A DNA stretch of 64,000 nt. Origin: Eggerthellaceae bacterium (lineage in GTDB: Bacteria; Actinomycetota; Coriobacteriia; Coriobacteriales; Eggerthellaceae). Below the pieces are notes generated by a model. The model searched no databases. It saw only the letters and a list, made by a program, of their open reading frames with translations, and was not told the DNA's origin. The stretch is from contig CAJTDS010000003.1 in the NCBI GenBank assembly GCA_910575165.1, positions 1 to 64,000 of the forward strand, given 5' to 3'. Of the stretch, positions 9,083-17,823 are shown piece after piece. Position numbers and translations under genes: made by a program. Within the stretch, counting starts at the first letter, position 1. Every line of letters starts with the position of its first letter.

Positions 9083-10654
9083 ATGAGGGTGTATCACGGC
9101 GCGATTCTCACGGTGGACGCGACCGACAGGGTCGTGCAGTACTTGGTCGAGGACGGCGGGCGCATCGAATATGTGGGCGATGACCTGCCCGAGCGCTACG
9201 CGGGGCTGCCGCGGACCGAGCTGGGGAACGGAGCCCTGTGTCCGGCCTTCGTGGACACCCACGAGCATCTGGCGTCGTTTGCCACCTTCAACGCAGGCCT
9301 CAACGTGATGGGTGCGCGCTCGAATGGGGAGATACGGTCGATGGTGGCAGACTTCGCCGCGTCGTCTCCCGCCAAGACGCTCGTCGCCTTCGGCGCCTCG
9401 CCCTACTCGGTGGAGGAGGGGCGGCTGATTTCTCGGGAGGAACTTGATGAGGTGTGCCCCGACAAGCCCTTCTTCATGGTGAAGTACGACGGTCATGCGT
9501 GCGTTGTGAACAGCAAGCTTCTGGACAAGGTCCGCAGCAAGGTGCGCGGGCTTCGGGGGTGCCATGAGGATTCCGGCGAGATGAACCAGGAGGCGTTCTT
9601 CGCCGTTAGCGACTACATAACGGGAAGCCTCTCCATCCCCGAGTTGGTGGGTAACATCCAGCGAGCCATGGACTGCCTGGCTGCGCGCGGCATCGGCATG
9701 GTGCATACGGTCAGCGGCGTGGGCTTTACGGGGAACTTGGACATCAGCCTGGAGAAATGGCTGGCCCGAAGCGCCCAGAGCGGATTCCAGGTCCGGGTGT
9801 TCCCCCAGTCCATGGATGTTCGGGTGGCCACTAGGCGCAAGTTGCCGCGCATCGGTGGTTGCTTTGCCTGCGCGCTGGACGGCTGCTTCGGCAGCCGCGA
9901 TGCGGCCCTTCTGGAACCCTATGCGGACGGATCGGACGACAAGGGCGTGCTGTACTACACCGACCAGCAGGTGGTCGATTTCTGCAAGCGGGCGAATCGC
10001 GCGGGGCTGCAGATAGAGATGCATGCCATAGGCGACGCGGCCTTCGACCAGGCGACGCGCGCGCTGAAGGCGGCGCTGGACGACTTCCCGCGCTCCGACC
10101 ACCGCCACGGCATCATCCATGCATGCCTGCCCACCGACGAGGGGCTGGACATCTGCGCGCACTACGGCATACATCTGCCCATGCAAACGAGCTTCATCGA
10201 TTGGCCCCAGGAGCCGGACTCCTACCTGGAGTCGATTCTGGGCACCACCCGCGCATCTGCGCTCAACCCGCTTCGGCGCTTTGCGGACGCCGGCATAGTG
10301 CTGTCGGCCGGAAGCGACGCGCCATGCACGGACCCCGATCCCATCCTGTGGATGCACCGTGCTTGCAACCACAGCGTACCGGAGCAGAGCCTGACCCCTC
10401 GGGAGGCGTTGCGGATGTGTACCTACAACGGTGCGTGGGTTACCTTCGACGAGGACGAGCGCGGCTCTCTCGAGGCGGGGAAGGTGGCCGATATGGTGGT
10501 GCTGTCTGCGAATCCCTACGAGGTGGAGCGGGGAGCCCTCGGCGATATTGAAGTGAAGCAGCTGCTGTTGGGAGGTCGACCTTACGAGTCGCAAGCTCAA
10601 GGCGCTTTCTCGGCGCTCATCAAGGGGGCGACTGGGCGCGGCGGCTGTTTCTGA
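9083..10654 (+). CDS. Amidohydrolase (YtcJ-like amidohydrolase_3 family)
   Basis: Metal-dependent hydrolase of 523 residues. The amidohydrolase pattern is visible: DTHEHL (HxH metal ligands), a VKYDG Lys region, HAIGDAA with its His, HACLP, and the late Asp in SAGSDAPC. The C-terminal EAGKVADMVVL is the returning beta-sandwich typical of the superfamily. YtcJ-like proteins act on N-acyl or other amide substrates, but the substrate here is unknown. The start at 9083 is preceded by GGAAGGGCGGGG; an ATG at 9062 would add seven residues. A hairpin terminator follows at 10772. Confidence 0.85.
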   Translation: MRVYHGAILTVDATDRVVQYLVEDGGRIEYVGDDLPERYAGLPRTELGNGALCPAFVDTHEHLASFATFNAGLNVMGARSNGEIRSMVADFAASSPAKTLVAFGASPYSVEEGRLISREELDEVCPDKPFFMVKYDGHACVVNSKLLDKVRSKVRGLRGCHEDSGEMNQEAFFAVSDYITGSLSIPELVGNIQRAMDCLAARGIGMVHTVSGVGFTGNLDISLEKWLARSAQSGFQVRVFPQSMDVRVATRRKLPRIGGCFACALDGCFGSRDAALLEPYADGSDDKGVLYYTDQQVVDFCKRANRAGLQIEMHAIGDAAFDQATRALKAALDDFPRSDHRHGIIHACLPTDEGLDICAHYGIHLPMQTSFIDWPQEPDSYLESILGTTRASALNPLRRFADAGIVLSAGSDAPCTDPDPILWMHRACNHSVPEQSLTPREALRMCTYNGAWVTFDEDERGSLEAGKVADMVVLSANPYEVERGALGDIEVKQLLLGGRPYESQAQGAFSALIKGATGRGGCF

Positions 10655-10771
10655 GGGTTCGGGGACCGGCTTTCGCTGAATAGGGCCGCCCTGTTCAGCG
10701 CTTGCGTGGTTTGTGGAAAGGGTCGATCGGGGGGCGGCGTTCCCTTGGGCGGCCTTTCTGTGGAAAAGGAA

Positions 10772-10808
10772 GCGGGCCGGCAGCTGGGTGGCTGTCGGCC
10801 CGCGTTTT
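10772..10808. terminator. Bidirectional rho-independent terminator
   Basis: Arms 10772-10783 and 10792-10803 pair over 12 bases with one G-U, loop of 8, followed on the plus strand by GTTTT. On the minus strand the hairpin is followed by a CTTCCTTTTCC run, so it can end both the amidohydrolase and the tRNA-Val transcripts. Confidence 0.75.
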
Positions 10809-10810
10809 CG

Positions 10811-10885
10811 TGGTGGTCGATGAGGGATTTGAACCCCCGACCCACTGCTTGTAAGGCAGTTGCGCTCCCGCTGCGCCAATCGACC
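10811..10885 (-). tRNA. tRNA-Val (anticodon UAC)
   Basis: A full cloverleaf reads on the minus strand: acceptor GGTCGAT paired with ATCGACC, D-arm GCGC..GCGC, anticodon stem ACTGC/GCAGT with loop CTTACAA (anticodon TAC), T-loop TTCAAAT in a GGGGG/CCCTC arm (one G-U), discriminator A, and an encoded CCA at the 3' end. Confidence 0.95.
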
Positions 10886-10929
10886 AAAACAGGCTCGCGC
10901 ATCGCCGTGCGGGGCGAGCGCGGTTTTTC

Positions 10930-10958
10930 ATTATCGCATAACCGCAGCTAAGGCGCAA
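10930..10958 (-). promoter_or_regulatory. Promoter of tRNA-Val
   Basis: On the minus strand TTGCGC (10958-10953) and GATAAT (10935-10930) are separated by exactly 17 bases and lie about 45 bp upstream of the mature tRNA 5' end. Confidence 0.65.
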
Positions 10959-11412
10959 CCGATTCGGCGGGGACGAAGGCCGGGAGGGCTTCGGCGCAGG
11001 CGACAGGTTCGGAGGACGGGAGGGCTTCGGGTGAAGGGCGGGCTCGGAGGTTGCCGGCTGGCTCCCTGCAAGCCCTCGCAAGCTTTCTGCAAGCTTCGAC
11101 GCGAAATCCTGATTGATTTACCGTATCCGGCTGCTTGGGTCGACGCCTTTGCCCGAGGGATGGCTGCAAGGGGCGGTTCGCCGGGGGCGTAGCAGCTTGC
11201 AACATCAGGTCCCTTGCCATCGACGTTGCGCGTACGGACCGGTTCCCGCCGGGGATGGCGGCCTGCATGAGCCCGCGGTGCGGCTAGCGGCTGCGCCTGT
11301 CACCGTCTTGACTGGCTGCATCGTCATACTGGCATCGTCGGCGATGGGCCAAGGTGTGCGGGCCCCGTCGCCAGCGAGGCGGGCGAGCGGAGTCGGGGAG
11401 GCTGATGGCGTG
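10959..11412. other. Non-coding stretch before the Tad locus
   Basis: About 450 bp without a convincing gene. It contains a direct repeat GGGAGGGCTTCGG (near 10980 and 11019) and three TGCAAGC or CGCAAGC motifs (about 11072-11098). It should carry the promoter of the pilus operon, but no clear -35/-10 pair was found. An open frame runs through part of it into cpaB, but its codons look unlike a protein. Confidence 0.5.
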
Positions 11413-12216
11413 ATGGCGAGTGCTGCGGGGAAGTGGACGACCCTTCTGTGCGGGGCGGGATGCGCGCTTTGCGTGTTGCTGTTCACCCAGGGCGTGTCGG
11501 CCCAAGCGGAGGCCGCCCGGGCGGAGGTGCTCGAGCGCTTCGGCGGCGAGCAGGTGTCGGTGTGCGTGGCTAAGGCCGACATGGCTGCGGGCCAGACGGT
11601 TACTAGCGCGGACGTGGAGCTGAGGCCGTGGGCGAGCTCGCTTCTGGCCGACGATCCCGTACGGGATGTATCCGACGCGGTGGGTCGGCGGCTGACGAGC
11701 GCCGTATACGCCGGCGAGGTGGTATCCGAGCGCCGCTTCCTCGGAGACGAAGGAGGTCTTGCTGTTCCCGAGGGCCTGGTGGCCGTGTCGGTGCCGGCCA
11801 GAAGCGTGCAGGTGGTGGGCGGTGCCGTGCGGCCCGGCGATGTGATCGACGTGTATGCGACCGGCGCTTCCGCCACGGCCCTGATAGGCTCGCTGGTCCC
11901 CGTGCTGGCCACCAGCGCCGACGGGTTGGAAGGTGCCGGCGACCTGTCGTGGGTGACGCTGGCTTTTGCGCCCGACAGGGTGCAGGAGGTGGTCGCCGCC
12001 GCCCAGACCATGCAGCTGTACTTCGCCCTTCCCGGCCAAGCCGACGGCGGGCTCGGTCCGCAAACTCCCGAGCTTGCTGCCGGCCTCGGCGAGGAGGGCG
12101 AGGAGGGGAGTCCCTCGGAAGGGGCCGTCCGCCTCGAGTCGCCTGGCGCGGCGAACTCGGAGCATCTGCGCGCTGCGGATTCGGCAGGTCTTACGGGAGG
12201 TGATGGAGGTGCCTAG
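11413..12216 (+). CDS. cpaB: Flp pilus assembly protein CpaB/RcpC (SAF domain)
   Basis: First gene of the Tad locus, 267 residues. An N-terminal membrane segment (WTTLLCGAGCALCVLLF) is followed by a SAF domain with VCVAKADMAAGQTVTSADVELRP and a RcpC-type domain (VPEGLVAVSVPARSVQVVGGAVRPGDVIDVY). In diderms RcpC works with the secretin; in a monoderm it probably acts in the wall region. The C-terminal 60 residues are Gly/Ala/Glu-rich. ATG 11413 and GTG 11410 share the GGGGAGG site; a much longer upstream reading is open but not convincing. The stop overlaps the start of the next gene. Confidence 0.85.
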   Translation: MASAAGKWTTLLCGAGCALCVLLFTQGVSAQAEAARAEVLERFGGEQVSVCVAKADMAAGQTVTSADVELRPWASSLLADDPVRDVSDAVGRRLTSAVYAGEVVSERRFLGDEGGLAVPEGLVAVSVPARSVQVVGGAVRPGDVIDVYATGASATALIGSLVPVLATSADGLEGAGDLSWVTLAFAPDRVQEVVAAAQTMQLYFALPGQADGGLGPQTPELAAGLGEEGEEGSPSEGAVRLESPGAANSEHLRAADSAGLTGGDGGA

Positions 12217-13522
12217 GGGAAAGGTGGCCCTGTGCGCCCAGCGCGATTGCCTGGCGAACCCCGCGTTGCTGGGCTTGCCCGACGAGCGGCTGGACGGGCA
12301 GGACTGGCTCGTCGCCTTCGACGATGCCGAGCGGGCCCGACGCGATATCGCGCGCGACGCAGACGTGGTCGAGGTATGGGTGGCCTCGTGCGACGACATC
12401 GAGCCGATCAACTTGGCCGCCACCATCAAGGCCGAGCGTCCCGACGCGGTGGTGTGCATGCTCACCGAGCAGGGCAGCGGGTCGCTCCGCAGCCGGACGA
12501 GCACGTCGGGGGTGGACGCGCTGCTTACCCGGCAGGCGTTCGTTGCCCGCTATCACGCTCGCAAGACCCGTGCGGCCGAACAGCGCCGTGCGCTCGGCCA
12601 TCTGGCCTCGCCGGCGGTTCGGGACGGCGAGGCGGCGGCCCGCGCTCATCGGTCGCCGACCGACGCGGAGGCCGATGGGCGCACGGGCGCGCCTCGCGCG
12701 GACGCAGCCGCTCCCGCCGCTAAAGCGGTACTGCTGCCCGTGGTGGGCGGCAGCGGCGGCGTGGGGAAGAGCACGGTGGCGGTGATGGCGGCGCTCTCGT
12801 GCCGCAAACGCGGTCTGCGCACGGCGCTGCTCGATTTCGACCTTCAGTTCGGCGATGCGGCCGACTTGCTGGGCATAGAGGATGCGCAGCGCTTGGACGA
12901 GCTCGTAGCTGCTCCGGAGCGCTTGGCGGCGCTGCCCTGCGCACCGGGTCGTTTGGCGGTGATCGCCCCTCCGGCTCATATCGATGCGGCGGAAGCGGTG
13001 GTAGCCGGTGCGGCGCCCGTGCTGGACTGGCTCTCAGAACATTTCGACGTGGTGGTGGCCAATACCGGCGCGGCGTGGGCCGAGCAGCATGCGGTGCTTC
13101 TGGAGCGGGCTGCAAAGGTGCTGTTCCTGGTGGACCAGCGCCCCGGTTCTTTGCGCGCCTGCCGTCATGCGCTCGATCTGTGCGGACGCTGCGGTATTGC
13201 CACGAGCCCCTTTCAGTTCGTGCTGAATCGCTGCTCGAAAGGGTCGACCTTCACCTCCATAGATTTGTCCTGCGCGCTGGGAGGGGCGCGGGTGTCGGAG
13301 CTGAGGGATGGCGGCGCCATGGTGGAGGAGTTGCTGGCGGCGGGACTGGCCCAGGAGCTGTTCGAATCGGGAAACCCCCTGATCGCTACAGTTGAATCCC
13401 TGGTCGACCTGGTTCTGCCTCCCCCGATGGCCGCATGTTCTCCTGCGCCCGCCGAGTCGTCGCGGAAGCAGCCGCTGTTCAAGCTGAAGAGCAGACGCCA
13501 AAGGAGGGCAGCATGTCTTTAG
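12203..13522 (+). CDS. tadZ: TadZ/CpaE-like ATPase, pilus localisation
   Basis: 439 residues. The N-terminal part is a receiver-like domain lacking clear phosphorylation residues. It is joined by an Ala-rich linker to a MinD/ParA-type ATPase with deviant Walker A GGSGGVGKST and a LLDFDLQFGDAADLLG Asp motif. TadZ proteins place the pilus machine at one site in the cell. The stretch after the ATPase ends in a basic tail. ATG 12203 overlaps cpaB by 14 bp; GTG 12209 is an alternative with better spacing from GGGAGG. Stop and next start also overlap. Confidence 0.85.
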   Translation: MEVPRGKVALCAQRDCLANPALLGLPDERLDGQDWLVAFDDAERARRDIARDADVVEVWVASCDDIEPINLAATIKAERPDAVVCMLTEQGSGSLRSRTSTSGVDALLTRQAFVARYHARKTRAAEQRRALGHLASPAVRDGEAAARAHRSPTDAEADGRTGAPRADAAAPAAKAVLLPVVGGSGGVGKSTVAVMAALSCRKRGLRTALLDFDLQFGDAADLLGIEDAQRLDELVAAPERLAALPCAPGRLAVIAPPAHIDAAEAVVAGAAPVLDWLSEHFDVVVANTGAAWAEQHAVLLERAAKVLFLVDQRPGSLRACRHALDLCGRCGIATSPFQFVLNRCSKGSTFTSIDLSCALGGARVSELRDGGAMVEELLAAGLAQELFESGNPLIATVESLVDLVLPPPMAACSPAPAESSRKQPLFKLKSRRQRRAACL

Positions 13523-14835
13523 CAAGCAGGGCGAAGGAGGCAGGCGGTGCGACGACTTGCGTGCCGATGCACGCCTCGGCGGGGTACGAGGCGCTGAAAT
13601 CCCAGGTCGTGTCCATGGTATCCGCCGATCGCATAGCGGCGCTCAGCAAGCGGAATCCCGCTCAGGCGCGAAGCGAGCTCAAGGGAGCCTGTCGAGTGGT
13701 GCTGGAAGGGCCCGACTGGGCTTCGGCAGGTGCCGAGGAACGCTCGCGCTTGACGGGCCAGCTGCTCGACGAGGTGTTCGGCTACGGTCCTTTGGAGGGC
13801 TTGCTGGCCGATGCCGAGGTGACCGAGATCATGGTCAACGGGCCGTCGAAGATTTTCTGCGAACGCCGCGGCATCATCTATCCTACCGGCTGCTCGTTTG
13901 CGGACGAATCCCATATGCGGTCGGTGATCGACCGCATCTTGGGACCGCTGGGCAGGAGGGTGGACGAGCTGACCCCCATGGTGGACGCCAGGCTTCCCGA
14001 GGGCCATCGCGTCAACGTGGTTCTGCCGCCCCTGGCCCCCGACGGTCCCGTCATCACCATCCGCAAGTTCTCCGAGGATGCGATGCGGCTTTCCGACATG
14101 CAGGGGGCCGGGTCGATGGACGTGTTCGTGCGCGCTTTCCTGACCTGGTCGGTGCGGCTGCGCAAGAGCATTGCGGTGTCCGGGGGCACCGGCAGCGGCA
14201 AGACCACGCTGCTCAACGCGCTTTCCCGCGAGATCTCGCCGGCGGAGCGCATCGTGACCATCGAGGATTCCGCCGAGCTTCGCTTCGACGAGCATCCCCA
14301 TGTGGTGCGATTGGAGGCGCGCGGTCGCTCGTCCGAGGGCGTGGGGGAGGTGACCATTCGCGACCTGGTGCGCAACGCCTTGCGTATGCGGCCGGACCGC
14401 ATCGTGGTGGGAGAGTGCCGTGGCGGCGAGGCGCTGGACATGCTGCAGGCCATGCTCACGGGCCACGACGGCTCCATGACTACGCTGCATGCTAATTCGG
14501 CGGCCGATGCGGTGCAGCGGCTGACCACCATGGTTCGCTTCGCCGTCGACTTGCCGGTGGACGTGATCCAGCGCAACATCGCGAGCGCCTTCGACGTCGT
14601 GGTCCAGACGGCCCGCAGCGCCGACGGGCGCCGCTACATACAGTCCATCGGCGAGGTTGGCTTCGAGGACAGGAGCCGCAGTTGCACGGTGCGGCCTCTG
14701 TACCAGAGAAGGGACGTCGATCGTGCCGGCGTTTGGCTGGCGGCTCCTGAATGGATGAGCGCGGCTTCCCTTGTGGGGGTGGCCAGCGAGAAGGAGGTGG
14801 CATCGTGGAGGCGCTGCCTATCCTGCGCGGCCTGA
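13513..14835 (+). CDS. tadA: TadA/CpaF secretion ATPase
   Basis: Hexameric ATPase that powers Flp pilus assembly, 440 residues. It has the N-terminal domain with FGYGPLEGLLADAEVTEIMVNG, Walker A GGTGSGKT (about 224-231), the Asp box IEDSAELR, the Walker B region RPDRIVVGECRGGEA, and the His box TGHDGSMTTLHANS. The start ATG has AGGAGG nearby and overlaps tadZ by 10 bp, consistent with translational coupling. Confidence 0.95.
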   Translation: MSLASRAKEAGGATTCVPMHASAGYEALKSQVVSMVSADRIAALSKRNPAQARSELKGACRVVLEGPDWASAGAEERSRLTGQLLDEVFGYGPLEGLLADAEVTEIMVNGPSKIFCERRGIIYPTGCSFADESHMRSVIDRILGPLGRRVDELTPMVDARLPEGHRVNVVLPPLAPDGPVITIRKFSEDAMRLSDMQGAGSMDVFVRAFLTWSVRLRKSIAVSGGTGSGKTTLLNALSREISPAERIVTIEDSAELRFDEHPHVVRLEARGRSSEGVGEVTIRDLVRNALRMRPDRIVVGECRGGEALDMLQAMLTGHDGSMTTLHANSAADAVQRLTTMVRFAVDLPVDVIQRNIASAFDVVVQTARSADGRRYIQSIGEVGFEDRSRSCTVRPLYQRRDVDRAGVWLAAPEWMSAASLVGVASEKEVASWRRCLSCAA

Positions 14836-15797
14836 GCGCGGTTCTGGCTTGCTTGTTCGGCGTCGGGCTGGCGTTGCGCCGGCGTGCCGGTCGGCGGGCG
14901 GGGGCCCTGGGGGCAAGCAGGGTTCTGCGCCCGGATGGGTGCAGGGACGGTCCTGTCGGGGAGGCGGCACTCCTGTGGCGGGCGCGCTCGGGCGTTCCGC
15001 CGCTGCTTTTGCCCTGCCGTTGGCTGCTGCGCTTCCAAGGGTTTCGCCTGGTTGCAGGATATGTGGCTGAGCGGTTTAGGGCCAAGGGGGTGGCGGTTTC
15101 GGACGATGCCGCCTTGAGCTGGGCGTTTGCGGCGGCGCTGGGCGTGGCTGCTGTGACGTTCCTGCTCACCGGATCTGTTCCCGCCAGCATGGCGGTGCTG
15201 GGATGCGCTGGCGTGTGCGCCTTCCAAGGGGCGAAGGCCAAGGAGGAGTCTCGTCGCGATAGTTTGCGCGAGTCGGTTCCCGAGGCGCTGCAGTCCCTTG
15301 CCGGGTGCTTCCAATCCGGCCTGACCGTGGCCCAGGCTTTCGAGCGGCAGGCCCGGGAGCTGCCCGGCGCCTTGGGCGCGCTTTTCGGCGAGGCTTCCTC
15401 TCGCATGCAGCTGGGATCGGGCGTCCACGGCGCGCTCGAGCACTTGAGGCGCCGGGCGGATTTGCCGGAGCTGTCGTTCGTTGCGGTTGCCCTGGATATC
15501 CAGCATCAGACCGGCGGGAGCATGCGGGCCATACTGGAGTCCAGCTCGGCGGCGCTGGAGGAGCAGCTGGAGCTGAAGCGCTCGCTGCGGGTTCAGACGG
15601 CCCAGGCGCGCTTGTCGGCGCGGGTGGTGACCGTGCTGCCCTTCGTGCTGATCGCACTGTTCTCGCTGGTAAGCGTTGGGTTTCTGGACCCGTTCTTCGC
15701 ATCGGTGCCGGGCTTGGCGCTGCTTGCGGTGGCACTGGGGCTGCAGGTGGCCGGAATCTGCTGCATTCGGCGCATGCTGGCTGTCGATCTGACGTGA
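14805..15797 (+). CDS. tadB: TadB inner-membrane pilus platform protein
   Basis: 330 residues with a type II secretion F domain (SVPEALQSLAGCFQSGLTVAQAF; HQTGGSMRAILE) flanked by hydrophobic segments at the N-terminus, around residues 105-140, and two at the C-terminus. It pairs with TadC to form the membrane platform on which TadA acts. The GTG at 14805 is chosen because AAGGAGG lies seven bases upstream. It overlaps tadA by 31 bp. Confidence 0.9.
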   Translation: MEALPILRGLSAVLACLFGVGLALRRRAGRRAGALGASRVLRPDGCRDGPVGEAALLWRARSGVPPLLLPCRWLLRFQGFRLVAGYVAERFRAKGVAVSDDAALSWAFAAALGVAAVTFLLTGSVPASMAVLGCAGVCAFQGAKAKEESRRDSLRESVPEALQSLAGCFQSGLTVAQAFERQARELPGALGALFGEASSRMQLGSGVHGALEHLRRRADLPELSFVAVALDIQHQTGGSMRAILESSSAALEEQLELKRSLRVQTAQARLSARVVTVLPFVLIALFSLVSVGFLDPFFASVPGLALLAVALGLQVAGICCIRRMLAVDLT

Positions 15798-15814
15798 CGG
15801 AAGGGACGGTGGCG

Positions 15815-16729
15815 ATGGTGCAGGGGCTTGCTGCGCTGGCGGTGCTTGCGGCGTTTCTCTTCGGGGTAGCGGCGGCGACCTTTCTGCGCGAAGGCAGGGA
15901 CCGGCGCCGGCTGTCGTATCGGGCGCGTCGCATCGCTCGGCAACGGCTGCCGAGCGCTGACTCGCGCCGTCTGCCTGCGGGGCTGGCCTTGGCGGTGCGG
16001 TTGGGGGCTGCGCAGAAGGGCGGCTCGGCAGGGCCTGGGCGCGGGCTCTCCAGGCGTCTGGACGGGCATCTCCTCCGGCTTGCCGAGAGGGCCGGTTTCG
16101 GAGACGAGCTTTCGGGCGTCGGGCTTCGGCGAGCTTCGGAGCGGCTGGCGCTCGCGGGCGCGGCAGCCGGGGCGGCGGTGGGCGCTGCGCTCTCGGCCGA
16201 GCTGACGATGCTGCTGGGCATCGCGGGGTGCGTTGCGGGCGGCGGCCTGTGCGCGCGGGAGCTTAAGGGAATCGAGCGGCAGCGCAAGCGCGGCCTAGTC
16301 CGGGAGCTGCCCGAGATGCTGGATGTGATGGCCTTGGGATTGCGGTCGGGCATGGCGTTCGACCAGGCCATGGGGTTGTACGCCAGGCACTTCGACACGG
16401 CGCTGGCGGCGGATTGTGAACGAGCCATGGAATTGTGGTCGTCGGGCCTTGCTTCCCGCGAGGGGGCGCTGCAGCGGCTGAGCCAAGGCTACGACTCGCC
16501 GCAGCTCGACCGCATCGTGCGTGGCATGGCCCGTTGCCTGCGCTTGGGCACGCCCTTGGCGGGCATGTTGGACGAGGCTGCCGCCGAGGCTCGGGCGCAG
16601 CACAAGGCGCAGTTGCAGGAGAGGGTGGCGAAAGCCCCCGTGAAGATGATGGTCCCCACGGCGGCGTTCATGCTGCCGGCGTTGCTTCTGCTGGTGCTGG
16701 GGCCCGTCCTGCTGCAGTTGGCGGAATGA
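15815..16729 (+). CDS. tadC: TadC inner-membrane pilus platform protein
   Basis: 304 residues, with an N-terminal TM, a paired hydrophobic region around 105-140, the type II secretion F domain (LPEMLDVMALGLRSGMAFDQAM; LRLGTPLAGMLDEAAAEARA) and a C-terminal TM. Partner of TadB. ATG 15815 has AAGGGA eight bases upstream; GTG 15809 also lies in frame. It is followed 17 bp later by the first pilin gene. Confidence 0.9.
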   Translation: MVQGLAALAVLAAFLFGVAAATFLREGRDRRRLSYRARRIARQRLPSADSRRLPAGLALAVRLGAAQKGGSAGPGRGLSRRLDGHLLRLAERAGFGDELSGVGLRRASERLALAGAAAGAAVGAALSAELTMLLGIAGCVAGGGLCARELKGIERQRKRGLVRELPEMLDVMALGLRSGMAFDQAMGLYARHFDTALAADCERAMELWSSGLASREGALQRLSQGYDSPQLDRIVRGMARCLRLGTPLAGMLDEAAAEARAQHKAQLQERVAKAPVKMMVPTAAFMLPALLLLVLGPVLLQLAE

Positions 16730-16746
16730 GGAAGGGAAGGTTGAGC

Positions 16747-16968
16747 ATGGAGAAGGTTCGAAGGTTGGCCGCATGGGCGGCGTGTTCGCGGGCGCGCGTG
16801 CGTCTTGCCGCCGGAAGGGCGCGGCTGGACGAGCGAGGGCAAGGTACTACGGAGTACGCGATTCTGGTGGGCGTGCTGGTGGTCATAGCCATCGTCGCCA
16901 TCACGCTGTTCCGACCGAAGATAGAGGAGCTATGGAGCGCTATCGCCGACGGCATAAACGGCCTGTGA
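16747..16968 (+). CDS. flp1: Flp-type prepilin 1
   Basis: 73-residue prepilin. The processing site is RG|QGTTEYAILVGVLVV: Gly before the cut, Glu at +5 and Tyr at +6, followed by a single hydrophobic helix, as in class III (Flp) prepilins. The N-terminal leader is Arg/Ala-rich and longer than usual (about 38 residues). The mature part is only about 35 residues, typical of Flp. AAGGGAAGG precedes the ATG. It should be cleaved by the prepilin peptidase at 21698. Confidence 0.88.
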   Translation: MEKVRRLAAWAACSRARVRLAAGRARLDERGQGTTEYAILVGVLVVIAIVAITLFRPKIEELWSAIADGINGL

Positions 16969-17225
16969 CGCTGGCGTCCCGCGAACCGCAAGGCTGTGCG
17001 CCTTGCGGCGGCAATGCAGGGCCGCCGGCATGGTTTGCGCTGGATTGCGCCGGTCAGGGAACGGTGGAGTATGCGCTGGTGCTCTTCGCCTTCCTGGCCC
17101 TGGCGGCGGGGCTTTCCGCTTTGCTGGGGCTGTTCGATGGCGGCGCGGTGGCGGCTCACGGGATTGCGAGCGCGTCCCACGGGCTGTCGTCGGCGGGAGG
17201 GGTTGCCGATGCGCTGCTGTACTGA
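16932..17225 (+). CDS. Flp-like prepilin 2 / small pseudopilin
   Basis: A second prepilin-like protein (97 residues) with AG|QGTVEYALVLFAFLALAAG, again with Glu +5 and Tyr +6, and a Gly/Ala/Ser-rich mature tail. Its start overlaps flp1 by 37 bp, with GAGGAG close to the ATG, so the start is less certain (GTG 16965 is possible). It may be a minor pilin or an alternative fibre subunit. Confidence 0.75.
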   Translation: MERYRRRHKRPVTLASREPQGCAPCGGNAGPPAWFALDCAGQGTVEYALVLFAFLALAAGLSALLGLFDGGAVAAHGIASASHGLSSAGGVADALLY

Positions 17226-17823
17226 GCGCCGCCGCCCCTCGCCGGGCTGCCGGGCGAAGGAGCCGAATCGCCGCGGGGTCGTCTGCTGGCGCCCGCGGTT
17301 TGGCCTGGGCGTGTCGAAGGTGTCGGACGAGTGCGGGCAGGCTACGGTGGAAGCCGCCTTCGCGTTGCCGGTGCTCGGACTGCTGCTGCTTCTGCTGTTG
17401 CAGCCCGGGCTGATCCTCTACGACCGCATGGTGATGGAGGCGGCGGCCAGCGAGGCGTGCCGCATGTTGGCGACGAAGACCGATGCGGCCGGCCCCATGG
17501 ACGAGGCTGCGCGGGCCGCCGTGCTGCATCGGCTCGGCTCTATCCCGCCCGTCGCGTGCTTCCACGTGCACGACGGGGACGAATGCTCGTGGGCTGTCGA
17601 GCTTGCGGGCGACGAGGGCAGCGGATACGTGAGCGCGCGCATAGAGAACCAGGTTCGACCGCTTCCCCTGTTGGGCGCGGCGGCCTCGCTTTTGGGCCTG
17701 GTCAACGAAGAGGGGAATCTGGTGGTGCGGGTGGAGCGCTCGGCGCTGGCCCAGCCGGAGTGGATAGACGGAGCGGACGCGGGACGGATTCCTGCGCTGT
17801 GGATCGGAGGGTGGTTCCAATGA
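17209..17823 (+). CDS. tadE: TadE-like pilus protein
   Basis: 204 residues. After a basic leader the TadE motif CGQATVEAAFALPVLGLLLLLLLQPG appears (prepilin-like cut after Gly, Glu at +5), then a globular part of about 140 residues with a few cysteines. TadE-type pseudopilins prime Flp pilus assembly. GGGAGG lies eight bases before the ATG. It overlaps both flanking genes by a few bases. Confidence 0.82.
   Translation: MRCCTERRRPSPGCRAKEPNRRGVVCWRPRFGLGVSKVSDECGQATVEAAFALPVLGLLLLLLLQPGLILYDRMVMEAAASEACRMLATKTDAAGPMDEAARAAVLHRLGSIPPVACFHVHDGDECSWAVELAGDEGSGYVSARIENQVRPLPLLGAAASLLGLVNEEGNLVVRVERSALAQPEWIDGADAGRIPALWIGGWFQ

Noticed and set aside
11113-11412. N-terminal extension of cpaB of 100 residues
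   Set aside because: The residues are Arg/Pro/Ala-rich noise; a ribosome site and a membrane segment begin at the proposed start 11413.
10811-11412. tRNA-Val as an integration site for the pilus locus
   Set aside because: No direct repeat of the tRNA 3' end and no integrase are present on either side of the Tad genes.
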